A stretch of 62,885 nt of DNA from JBEATZ01 sp041178545. Its GTDB lineage: Bacteria > Planctomycetota > UBA1135 > UBA2386. The notes under the pieces were generated by a model that had not been told where the DNA came from, searched no databases, and saw only the letters and a list, made by a program, of their open reading frames with translations. Numbering within the stretch: the stretch's first letter is position 1; each line of letters starts with the position of its first letter. Shown here in pieces: positions 49,431-58,378 of this stretch. Made by a program: the position numbers and the translations under genes. The stretch lies in NCBI GenBank assembly GCA_041178545.1, contig JBEGVB010000075.1, positions 1 through 62,885 on the forward strand. The letters run 5' to 3'.

Positions 49431-50084
49431 ATGAAGGCGCTCCCCTCGCTGTTCCCCGTCCTGTTCCTGGCCGCCTGCGCGACCCACCAGAACGTGCCGG
49501 ACCTGGCACTCAACGAGCGGATCTACGTCCCGGTCGAGTACGAGACCCGCGCGCCCGGCGACCGGGCCGTGTTCGTTGCGCCGACCCGTGACGAGCGCAA
49601 CGTCGCCAACTACCCGGCCTCTGCCAACGGCTTCCCGATCAGCTACGAGGGCGACCGGCGGTGGAACCGCCCGGTGCCAGAGATGGTGGACGCGGTGCTG
49701 CTGGAGGAACTGGAGGCCAGCGAGCTCTTCACCGAGGTCCGTGCGACCGCCGCGCCCACCGACCTCGTCGTCCAGCCCACGCTTGTGACCTTCGTCACCG
49801 GCGTCATGGAGCAGGAGTACGGGGCCCGCAGCCTTGCCGAGGTGGGCATCCGCATCGAGGTGCTCGGCCCTGTCGGTGCCGACGGCAAGCGCCCCGTGCT
49901 GTTCGACCAGGTCTACGGCGAGCGCCAGGTCTCCAACCCGGACCGGCTGCCGCCCAGCACCTACCTGCTCACCGGCATGTGCATGCGCACCACGATGCAG
50001 CGCATGCTCACCGGGCTCGACGGCTCCAACGTGGGGCGTTCCACCGTGGGCCCGTCGACCGCGCCCGCCGCCCCGGCGAAGTGA
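49431..50084 (+). CDS. Lipoprotein of unknown function
   Basis: A 217-residue protein with a lipoprotein signal (MKALPSLFPVLFLAACATHQ; lipobox LAAC). The mature part has strands separated by short loops (DLVVQPTLVTFVTGV, AEVGIRIEVLGPV) with a proline/alanine-rich C-terminal tail. The pattern resembles envelope lipoproteins of the DUF3313/LptE-like type, but no firm assignment is possible. It converges with the phosphatase-heme gene across 27 bp. Confidence 0.65.
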   Translation: MKALPSLFPVLFLAACATHQNVPDLALNERIYVPVEYETRAPGDRAVFVAPTRDERNVANYPASANGFPISYEGDRRWNRPVPEMVDAVLLEELEASELFTEVRATAAPTDLVVQPTLVTFVTGVMEQEYGARSLAEVGIRIEVLGPVGADGKRPVLFDQVYGERQVSNPDRLPPSTYLLTGMCMRTTMQRMLTGLDGSNVGRSTVGPSTAPAAPAK

Positions 50085-50111
50085 GGCCGGGGGCGCAGGC
50101 GACGCGACCGC

Positions 50112-51086
50112 TCACTGGTCGCGGTACGGCTTGTGGCACTCCTTGCAGGTCTTGCCCAGCGACTGGAAGCGCAGTGCCGCTTCCTTGGCGTCGCCCGCGT
50201 CCACGGCCTTGGCGATGGCGTCGGCGTCCTCGATGGAACGGTTCAGCCACTGCTGGTAGTCGGCAGGGTACGCATTCGACTCGGCATCGTCGTGCAGGCC
50301 GCGGAACAGCGTGGCAGCGCGGCGCGCCTCCTTGGCGGGCACCAGGTCCGGGTGGTCCTTGGGGACCTGCCACTCGGCGCCGTTGAGCGCCTTGAGGTTG
50401 TCGAACACCACGTCCAGCTCGACCATGGTGGCGACCAGACCGCTCACCTTGGTGACCTCCGGCAGGGTGCTGGGGTCGATCCTCAGCGAGTCCTTGTCCA
50501 TGGGCTTGGTTGCCTGGACGACTGCGTACAGACCGGAGTAGTTGGCCGTGGTGCCCGAGATCTCCTTCATGCGCCGGGTTGCTTCCTCGGGCGTGGTCCT
50601 GCCCGTCGCGATGCAGGCGACAGAAGCCGCTGCGGCACTGCGGTGCTTGCCGTGGTGGCAGTGCATGTAGACCGGGCCGTCCACGCTCGCGAGCGCCTGC
50701 GCCAGCGCCTTGGCGCGGTCCTCCGGCACGGTGTCGTAGCCGATGGGCAGGTGGATGTAGCGCATGCCGTGCTTCCTGGCCTCCGCGAGGTCCGGGGTCG
50801 CACCGTCCACCGAGATCACGGTCTTGATCCCCATGGCCGCCAGCGAGTCGAAACCCTTGGCGCCCTCGGGCACCGACCCCGAGAAGACGCCGGGTGCGTA
50901 GGCCACGATGTTGTGCACGCCAGGGACGTCGAGGGCCTTGGTGTCGGCCATGGTCGGCGCACGGAGTGCGGGCTTCACGGCCGCAGCCTCCGCGGGCTCA
51001 CCCTTGGCAGTGGGGCCGGGGGAGGAGCAGGCGGCGATCGCAATCGAAACGGCGAGGAGGGCTAGGAAGGGGAGCCTGTGTTTCAT
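50112..51086 (-). CDS. Lipoprotein with dual-specificity phosphatase and heme-c site
   Basis: A 324-residue predicted lipoprotein (lipobox ending IAAC at Cys20). Residues about 60-180 form a DSP/PTP-like phosphatase with the active-site P-loop MHCHHGKHRSA: Cys143 and Arg149 give the C-x5-R signature, and the upstream ISVDGATPDL is typical. The C-terminal part (about 220-324) is helical and ends KTCKECHKPYRDQ, a CxxCH heme-c site (Cys314, Cys317, His318) like cytochrome c'/c556. The combination of phosphatase and heme domains is unusual. An inverted repeat (51090-51113) sits just before the start. Confidence 0.75.
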   Translation of the reverse strand: MKHRLPFLALLAVSIAIAACSSPGPTAKGEPAEAAAVKPALRAPTMADTKALDVPGVHNIVAYAPGVFSGSVPEGAKGFDSLAAMGIKTVISVDGATPDLAEARKHGMRYIHLPIGYDTVPEDRAKALAQALASVDGPVYMHCHHGKHRSAAAASVACIATGRTTPEEATRRMKEISGTTANYSGLYAVVQATKPMDKDSLRIDPSTLPEVTKVSGLVATMVELDVVFDNLKALNGAEWQVPKDHPDLVPAKEARRAATLFRGLHDDAESNAYPADYQQWLNRSIEDADAIAKAVDAGDAKEAALRFQSLGKTCKECHKPYRDQ

Positions 51087-51089
51087 GGC

Positions 51090-51113
51090 GCACGGCAATG
51101 TCAAATGCCGTGC
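51090..51113. promoter_or_regulatory. Perfect 8-bp inverted repeat before the phosphatase-heme lipoprotein
   Basis: GCACGGCA and TGCCGTGC are perfect arms with an 8-base AT-rich spacer (ATGTCAAA). The repeat begins 4 bp upstream of the ATG on the minus strand. It could be an operator or an mRNA hairpin that hides the ribosome binding site. Confidence 0.5.
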
Positions 51114-51148
51114 CACGCCCCAAGTCCCTCCCTCGCAGGGGGATGTGC

Positions 51149-51180
51149 TGCCCGGACCGGGGAGTGTCACCGGCCGGGCA
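51149..51180. terminator. Strong GC hairpin after the sulfatase gene
   Basis: TGCCCGG-A-CCGG, a 9-base loop, then CCGG-CCGGGCA forms an 11-bp stem with one bulge, 33 bp past the sulfatase stop on the minus strand. No T-run follows, so it is a structural terminator candidate only. Confidence 0.4.
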
Positions 51181-51213
51181 CAGGCTGTTTCGCTGGCGTA
51201 ACCAGCCGGTGCC

Positions 51214-53073
51214 TCACACCGAGCAGCCGGGGATCCCCTGACTCAGCCCGGTCTGCGAGATCACGCGCTTCTGCTGCCGCTGCTGCGCCAGCAGGGCCTG
51301 CATGGTCTGGAGGATCTGCTGGATGGCGGGCGTGATGTTCGGCGGGTGGGCGAGGTTGATGCGCTCGATGGGGTCGGACGTCAGGTCGTAGAGCTCCTGC
51401 TGGTCCGGCACCGCGGTCGTGCGGACCACGCCCTGGCAGGCCGTGGTCGGGTCACCGATCTCCGGGTAGACGAGGTCCTGCACGCACGGGGTCGACCAGA
51501 ACTGCTGGTTGTCGAAGTAGCGCGAGTACTTCCACGTGCGCATGCCCTGCGGGCCGGGCAGGTCCACAACGATCATCTCGACGTGGTTCGGCTGCTGCAC
51601 CGAGTTGTAGGTGTAGCCGGTGAAGTTCTGCTGGTTGAGTCCCGCCGTGACCTCGTCGTCGGTCATGAAGTAGATGCCCTCGCCCTTGCGGTCGAAGTCC
51701 TCGGCGCCACGGACCATGGGCGCGAGGTTGCGGCCCACGAGTGGCACGGCATCGGTGTGGGTGGCGGCAAGTCGCTGCCGTACGGCCTCTGCATCGATGC
51801 CGGCGAGCCCGAGGATCGTGGGCATCACGTCCACGTGGCTCGTGATCTCGTTGGTGGTGGTGGAGCGCGGGAACAGCACCGGGCTGTGCACGTAGAAGGG
51901 CACGTGGGTGACCTCCTCGTAGGCGCAGTGCCACTTCTGGAACAGGCCGCCGTGGGAGCCCAGCAACTCGCCGTGGTCCGAGGTGAAGATCACGATCGTG
52001 TCGCGGTACATGCGCGTCGACTGGAGCTTCTGCATGACGCGCAGGATCTGGTCGTCCACGCGCTTCATCAGGTCGTAGTACAGCCGGCGGTAGTTGGGCG
52101 TGCTGAAGGTCGGCTGGAACGCCTGCTGGTAGGTGTTGCGGTAGCTGGTCTGCGCCGTGGGCTTGTCGAGCAGCGTCTCGTTGTCGGTGGGCGAGGGCGG
52201 GATCTCGGGCGTCGAGGCATCGGGCGTGAAGTCGTAGCCGCCGCCGAGGTTGGAGAACGCGCCGTACAGCACGATGTCGTGCGGGTTCACGAAGGAGCAC
52301 ACGGTGAGCCACGGCTGGCTCGGGTCCTGGTCGAGCTCGTCCAGCAACTGGACCACCTGGTCCGCGTACACCACGTCGCGCCCACCGGTGCCGGTCAGGC
52401 AGACACCACCGCTGTTGCGCGCGTCCGACCCATGGGGCGTGGGGCCCACGTAGCCCGTGAACCCGAAGGCGTCCATGCGGTCGGCGTCGAGGTAGTCCTG
52501 TTCCTTCTGCAGGTCGGGGTTGCCGTCGGCGTCGTAGGTGTTGAGCGGGGTCTTGCTGCCGGGGATGAGGATGTCGACCTCGCTCACGTGCCACTTGCCC
52601 TTGTAGAAGGTGCGGTAGCCCGCGGCGCGGAAGTAGTTGCCCAGCGTCGGCACCGTGTTCTTGTCGAGCCAGTACATGCTGGAGTCGAACGCGGTCTTCG
52701 CCGCGCCGTCGGTCTGGCTGACGCCGTGGAGCGCGGGGTAGTGGCCGGTGAAGAAGGTCGTGCGCGCGGGCACGCAGGCCGAGGCTCCTGTGTAGTGGCG
52801 CAGGAACTCCATCGAGTTGCGGCGGATCAGGTTGCGTCCCTGCAGCTGGGACTCGCGCCAGGCCCGCACTGTCGGCGTCTCGTAGGGCGGCGGGAAGCGA
52901 TCCTCGTCGGTCATGATGACGAGGATGTTGGGACGGCGGCGGCCGTTGCTGTTCGGCGTGGCGCGGCGCTGGGGGTCCTGGGCGGTGACGGGAACGGACC
53001 CTGCGGAGAGCGCTGCGGTCATGCCGGCGGCGTCACGCAGGAAGTCGCGACGGGAGGAAGAGTTGTCGTTCAT
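51214..53073 (-). CDS. Tat-exported sulfatase
   Basis: A 619-residue sulfatase with a Tat signal (SSRRDFLRDAAGM) before VTAQD. The formylglycine motif is Cys100-Val-Pro-Ala-Arg104 (SACVPARTTFFTG), and metal-binding residues appear in NILVIMTDED and FTSDHGELLGSHG. Sulfatases of this kind hydrolyse sulfate esters, commonly on algal or animal polysaccharides, and are abundant in planctomycetes. Cys-to-formylglycine conversion needs a maturase not seen here. The substrate is unknown. The mature enzyme is predicted to fold before export. Confidence 0.9.
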   Translation of the reverse strand: MNDNSSSRRDFLRDAAGMTAALSAGSVPVTAQDPQRRATPNSNGRRRPNILVIMTDEDRFPPPYETPTVRAWRESQLQGRNLIRRNSMEFLRHYTGASACVPARTTFFTGHYPALHGVSQTDGAAKTAFDSSMYWLDKNTVPTLGNYFRAAGYRTFYKGKWHVSEVDILIPGSKTPLNTYDADGNPDLQKEQDYLDADRMDAFGFTGYVGPTPHGSDARNSGGVCLTGTGGRDVVYADQVVQLLDELDQDPSQPWLTVCSFVNPHDIVLYGAFSNLGGGYDFTPDASTPEIPPSPTDNETLLDKPTAQTSYRNTYQQAFQPTFSTPNYRRLYYDLMKRVDDQILRVMQKLQSTRMYRDTIVIFTSDHGELLGSHGGLFQKWHCAYEEVTHVPFYVHSPVLFPRSTTTNEITSHVDVMPTILGLAGIDAEAVRQRLAATHTDAVPLVGRNLAPMVRGAEDFDRKGEGIYFMTDDEVTAGLNQQNFTGYTYNSVQQPNHVEMIVVDLPGPQGMRTWKYSRYFDNQQFWSTPCVQDLVYPEIGDPTTACQGVVRTTAVPDQQELYDLTSDPIERINLAHPPNITPAIQQILQTMQALLAQQRQQKRVISQTGLSQGIPGCSV

Positions 53074-53157
53074 GGGGTTCACGTGCGACGGGAACCTCCG
53101 TCGAGGACCGGACCCTAGTCGGTCTTGCCCACCGTGCACAGGTGTGTCGACTGAGAT

Positions 53158-54576
53158 CTAGTCCGCTTCCGGCGCACCGGATCCGTGCGGGATGCCCAGC
53201 TCGCGGATGCGACGGTGCAGGTGGCCGCGGCTGAGGCCCGAGACGCGTGCAGCTTCGCTGACATTGCCGCCGCAACGCAGCAGCAAGGCGCGGAAGTACG
53301 CGTGCTCGAAGCGGTCCCGTGCACAGGCATAGTCCGCCTCCGTCGCGGAACCGGGACTCGCGGCACGGATCTCGTCGGGAAGGTCCTCGGGCTCGAGGGT
53401 CGGACGGGTGCCGCCGAGCACGGCCATGCGCTCGACGACGTTCTCCAGCTCGCGCACGTTGCCGGGCCATTCGTGGGCGACCAGTGCAGCCATCACCGCG
53501 GGGCTGCAGTGCTTCTGCTGCCAGCCCTCGCGCTCGGCGAGGCGGCGCAGCTGGGCGGTGACCAGTGCCATGATGTCGTCGCGCCGTTCGCGCAGCGGCG
53601 GCACGTGCAGCTGGACGACGGCAAGGCGCCACAGCAGGTCGGGACGGAACGTCCCTGCGGCCACCGCCTGCTGCAGGTCGCGGTTGGTGGCCGCAACCAC
53701 CCGCACGTCGACCTTCACCGGACTCGTCGCTCCCACCGGCAGGAACTCCTTCTCCTGCAGGAACCGTTCGATCTTGGCCTGTGCCTGCGGGCTCATCTCG
53801 CTGACCTCGTCGAGGAACAGCGTGCCGCGGTGCGCCTTGGCAGCCAGGCCCTGCTTGGCGCTGCGGGCACCGGTGAATGCGCCTGCCTCGTGGCCGAAGA
53901 GCTCGCTCTCGAACAGGCTCTCGGGCACTGCCGGGCAGTGCACCGTCACGAACGGGCCGTCGGCGCGGTTCGACAGGTGGTGCAGGGCGCGTGCCACCCT
54001 GCCCTTGCCGACCCCGGACTCGCCCGTGAGCAGCACCGTCGAGGTGGAGTCACCCAGCAGCTCCAGCTGCTGGAGGAGGGCGCGCATCGGCAGGCTGCGG
54101 CCGAGCAGGCCGTGGGTCCCGCCCTCGCGTTCGAGCAGCCCGCGCAGCGTGCGGTTCTCCCCGGCGACACGCCGCTGGTCGAGGGCCTTGCCGAGGCGCA
54201 GCAGCACCTCCTCCGCCTCGAACGGCTTGGTGAGGAAGTCCGCTGCACCGAGGCGCATGGCCTCCACCGCTGCGGCAATGGTGCCGTGCGCGGTCATCAT
54301 CAGGACCGTGGCTGCAGGGTCGAGTTCACGGATGCGCGCGAGCACCGTGAGGCCATCCATGCCCGGCATGCGCAGGTCCAGCAGCACGGCGTCGAACGGC
54401 CCGCGCCGGCACAGTTCGAGCGCCGCCTCGCCGCCGTCGGCGGGGAAGGGCTCGTGGCCGGCGCGGCGCAGCGCGAGCGACAGGAAGTGCCGCATCGACT
54501 CCTCGTCGTCGACGACGAGGACGCGGGCAGGCGGTCGAGCCCTTGCCGGTTCGATGCTGGTGGCGGGCTGGGTCAT
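53158..54576 (-). CDS. NtrC-family sigma-54 response regulator
   Basis: A 472-residue activator. Receiver: VLVVDDEESM, phospho-acceptor Asp in LLDLRMPGMDG, Thr in MMTAHG, Lys in LTKPFE. AAA+ sigma-54 domain: Walker A TGESGVGKGRVARAL, GAFTGA in EAGAFTGARSAK, and LFLDEVSEM. C-terminal Fis-type helix-turn-helix: GGNVSEAARVSGLSRGHLHRR. It is coupled by a 4-bp overlap to the sensor kinase gene before it. Targets would use sigma-54 promoters; none was found in this window. Confidence 0.93.
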   Translation of the reverse strand: MTQPATSIEPARARPPARVLVVDDEESMRHFLSLALRRAGHEPFPADGGEAALELCRRGPFDAVLLDLRMPGMDGLTVLARIRELDPAATVLMMTAHGTIAAAVEAMRLGAADFLTKPFEAEEVLLRLGKALDQRRVAGENRTLRGLLEREGGTHGLLGRSLPMRALLQQLELLGDSTSTVLLTGESGVGKGRVARALHHLSNRADGPFVTVHCPAVPESLFESELFGHEAGAFTGARSAKQGLAAKAHRGTLFLDEVSEMSPQAQAKIERFLQEKEFLPVGATSPVKVDVRVVAATNRDLQQAVAAGTFRPDLLWRLAVVQLHVPPLRERRDDIMALVTAQLRRLAEREGWQQKHCSPAVMAALVAHEWPGNVRELENVVERMAVLGGTRPTLEPEDLPDEIRAASPGSATEADYACARDRFEHAYFRALLLRCGGNVSEAARVSGLSRGHLHRRIRELGIPHGSGAPEAD

Positions 54577-56072
54577 GGCGTGGGTGGGCTCGCGGTCGGT
54601 CCCTGCACGGGCAACTGCAGGGCAAAGGTCGTGCCGGTGCCGCGCTTGCTCTGCACCGCCATGGTCCCGCCGTGGGCGGAGACGATGCCGTACGAGACGC
54701 TGAGGCCGAGCCCGGAACCCGGTTCGGACCCGCTCTCGTTCTGGTCGCGCCGCGTGAAGAAGGGTTCGAACACGCGCGGCAGGTCGGCCGGGTCGATGCC
54801 GACGCCGGTGTCCGCGACCTCCACGTGCACCCTGCCCGCCTCGGTGTTGCCCCGCACGGTGAGCGTGCCGCCGCGCGGCATTGCCTGCAGCGCGTTGGTG
54901 AGCAGGTTGACGAACACCTGGTGCAGCGCGTCGCCGTCGCCGCGCAGCCGCAGCCCGGGTGCGTACGCCCGCGCCACGGCGACACTGCGGCGACGCGCCT
55001 CGGGCTCGACGAGCCGGCACGCGTCGTCGAGCACCGTCGCCACGTCGACGTCGTCGATGCGGTCGACGGACCGGCGCGAGAAACGTTGCAGCTGGCGCAC
55101 GATGCCGGTGGCGCGGTCTGCGGCGCGCAGCACCACCTCGAGGGTCTCGCGCCGCAGCGGGTCGCGTTCGTCCTTGAGCACCTCCACGGTGCAGCCACGG
55201 ATGCCACCCACGAGGTTGTGGAACTCGTGGGCGATGCCGCCGGCCAGCGTGCCGATCGATGCCATCTTGCCTGCCTGCAGCAACTGGTCGTGGGTGGCGC
55301 GGAGGTCGGCAAGTGCCTGCTCGAGGTGCGCGGTCTTGCGGGCGACCTCGTCCTCCAGCGAGCGGTTGAGGCGCGTCAGCTCGGCGCGGGCCTCGCGCAG
55401 CTGGGACACCATGGTGGCGAAGTCGGCAGCCAGCTGGCCGAGTTCGTCACCGCTGGCGCTGAGTGGCGGCGGCTGCAGGTCGCCGCTCGCCACGAGGCGG
55501 GTGGCCGAGCGCAGGGCGCGCGCGGGGCGCACCACGAACTGGTAGAGCCCGAGGCCCAGCACGAGGAGTGAGGCGGCGAGGGCTGCCCCGACCAACAGCA
55601 TGTTCTGGGTGCGCAGTTCCTCGGCAAAGGCCTCCGTGAGCAGCTCCTGCTCGGCGCGCATGCGGTCCAGTTCGGCACGGATCTGGGCTGCCGCGCGGGT
55701 CTCCATCTCGCTGCCCAACACGCGCGCGTTGCTGCGCAACTGCTCGCGCCGGGCGGCGTCGGCCTCGAGGATCGCCTGCCGGATGCGGCCGATGTCGCCG
55801 CCGTAGACGTCCACCGGCAGGTCCTCGAGCATGCGGCTGCGGGCGTCGGTCGTGTGGTCCACGAGTGCCACGAGCACCTCGCGACTCGTCTCGTTGTCGC
55901 GGGTGGCGAGCTGCTCCATCGCGGTGGTCATGCGTCGCACGATCGAGTCGGACCGCTCCCGGAACGCGCGCAGGGTGGAGGGGGCGACGATGCCCAGCAG
56001 CATCGCCAGCAACAGTGCGGCGAGCACCAGCAGGGCGACCAGCAGCTTGGCCTGCAGCGGGAGCCCGCGCAC
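54573..56072 (-). CDS. Sensor histidine kinase
   Basis: A 499-residue kinase from GTG 56072. Two transmembrane helices (LLVALLVLAALLLAMLLGIV and MLLVGAALAASLLVLGLGLY) flank a ~140-residue periplasmic helical region, followed by a HAMP (RPARALRSATRLVASGDL), a coiled coil and the H-box SIGTLAGGIAHEFHNLVGG. ATP-binding boxes are VFVNLLTNALQAM, VEVADTGVGID and GSGLGLSVSYGI. Layout matches NtrB/DctB-like sensors that pair with sigma-54 activators. It likely receives its signal from the binding protein encoded just upstream. Confidence 0.9.
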   Translation of the reverse strand: MRGLPLQAKLLVALLVLAALLLAMLLGIVAPSTLRAFRERSDSIVRRMTTAMEQLATRDNETSREVLVALVDHTTDARSRMLEDLPVDVYGGDIGRIRQAILEADAARREQLRSNARVLGSEMETRAAAQIRAELDRMRAEQELLTEAFAEELRTQNMLLVGAALAASLLVLGLGLYQFVVRPARALRSATRLVASGDLQPPPLSASGDELGQLAADFATMVSQLREARAELTRLNRSLEDEVARKTAHLEQALADLRATHDQLLQAGKMASIGTLAGGIAHEFHNLVGGIRGCTVEVLKDERDPLRRETLEVVLRAADRATGIVRQLQRFSRRSVDRIDDVDVATVLDDACRLVEPEARRRSVAVARAYAPGLRLRGDGDALHQVFVNLLTNALQAMPRGGTLTVRGNTEAGRVHVEVADTGVGIDPADLPRVFEPFFTRRDQNESGSEPGSGLGLSVSYGIVSAHGGTMAVQSKRGTGTTFALQLPVQGPTASPPTP

Positions 56073-56073
56073 C

Positions 56074-57105
56074 TCAGTTGTCCTTCCTCGGCACGGGGGC
56101 AGGAGCCGGGGTGGCGACCAGCTGGTCCGCAACGATGAGCAACGGCAGGGGCAGTTCGTATCCCTGCCTCCGCGCGGCCTCGGGGTTCACGACCACCTGG
56201 TAGCCGCGCATGGTGTCGACCGGGATGCTGCCGGGGTCGCGCTCCTTCCGCAGCACCTGCAGCGCGAGGGCCGCCGTGCGCCTCCCGAGCAGCTGGTAGT
56301 CGACCACCACTCCCACGGCGGCGCCCTCGCGCGCTGCCTTCATGGCAGTGGTCACCAGCGGCACGCCGCGACTGCCCAGTGCAGCCTGCACCGCCGGCAT
56401 GTTGTCGTAGATCGTGATGTCGATGGGCACCCAGACGGCCTGCACCCCGGCTGCCACGAGTGCCTCGACCGCGGCGCCGATCCCGGCGGCGTCCGTCGCC
56501 GACTGCTCCACCAGCTCGACGCGCGGCCCGGCGAGCGTTGCAAGGTGTTCGCGCATGGTCCTTGCCTCTGCGTCGCTCACGGTGCCCGACTTGCTGGTGC
56601 GCAGCATGCCGAGCTTGCGCAGTCCGGGGACCGCCAGCTGGAACGCGCCCAGCACCGTGGCGGGGGGGATCCAGTTGGAGGCGCCGGCCACGTTGGTGCC
56701 AGAACCCTTCCAGTCCGGGACGATGCCGGAGACCACCGGGTTGGACACCGCGCCGTAGACGACGGGCAGGTCCTTCACCTCCGCGGCGGCCAGCTGCACG
56801 GCCTGCGTGCCGAGGGCGAAGACGAGCTCGACCCCGGCGGCACGGATCCGTCGCAGCTCGTCCCTGCCGCGCTGGGGGTCCGAGCCCGCATGGCCCTGCA
56901 CGTACTCCACCTGCAGCCCCGAGGAAGCGAGGCCCGTGCGGATGCCCTCCAGGGTCGCGAGGTCGTTGGCCGAGTCGTGCCAGAGGAACACGCCGACCCT
57001 CCTGGGCTGCGGCTCCTGGGCCATGAGCCGTGCAGCCGGGCACAGCCCTGCAAGGGTGCAGGACAGGAGGAGTGCCGCCGTGCGTCCGCGCGCGGTGAGC
57101 GCCAT
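56074..57105 (-). CDS. ABC-type substrate-binding protein of the PF04392 type
   Basis: A 343-residue exported protein with a signal peptide (ALTARGRTAALLLSCTLAG, then AARLMAQ). The mature part has the two-lobe Rossmann pattern of TrpX-like binding proteins: RRVGVFLWHDSANDL, LVFALGTQAVQLAAAEVKDLPVVYGAVSNP, and KLGMLRTSKSGTVSD with ALGSRGVPLVTT. No permease or ATPase gene is nearby; it is directly followed (1 bp) by the sensor kinase gene. It therefore probably senses a ligand for the kinase and does not feed a transporter. Confidence 0.82.
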   Translation of the reverse strand: MALTARGRTAALLLSCTLAGLCPAARLMAQEPQPRRVGVFLWHDSANDLATLEGIRTGLASSGLQVEYVQGHAGSDPQRGRDELRRIRAAGVELVFALGTQAVQLAAAEVKDLPVVYGAVSNPVVSGIVPDWKGSGTNVAGASNWIPPATVLGAFQLAVPGLRKLGMLRTSKSGTVSDAEARTMREHLATLAGPRVELVEQSATDAAGIGAAVEALVAAGVQAVWVPIDITIYDNMPAVQAALGSRGVPLVTTAMKAAREGAAVGVVVDYQLLGRRTAALALQVLRKERDPGSIPVDTMRGYQVVVNPEAARRQGYELPLPLLIVADQLVATPAPAPVPRKDN

Positions 57106-57224
57106 GCACAGAGTCCAGCACAAGCGGTACCGCCGTGCCAGTGCCGGGTGCCGGGGCGGGGGGCAGGAACCTGCAGGCGACACCGCGACACCGGGCCCGG
57201 CAGCGGCTATAGGAGTCGCCCCCC

Positions 57225-58271
<1,047 letters not shown>

Positions 58272-58310
58272 GCAGCGTCTGCAACTGGGGCAAGTTGGCC
58301 CTTTCGCGAC

Positions 58311-58330
58311 CCTGACGAAACACTAACATC
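58311..58330 (-). promoter_or_regulatory. Damage-type direct repeat before mrfA, reversed
   Basis: Read on the minus strand, ATGTTAGTGTTTCGTCAGG matches the dnaE2 element at 16 of 19 positions and has GTTA and GTCA 11 bp apart. It lies 48 bp before the mrfA start. The similarity to dinB and dnaE2 suggests one regulator controls all three. Confidence 0.5.
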
Positions 58331-58378
58331 CGTGGCCATGGGCGGCACGGCACTCGGTCAGGTTCGGGAGGTCCTCGC

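Noticed and set aside
57106..57224. TGGCAC resembling a sigma-54 -24 element on the minus strand before the binding-protein gene
   Set aside because: The -12 part does not follow with correct spacing (TACC instead of TTGC).
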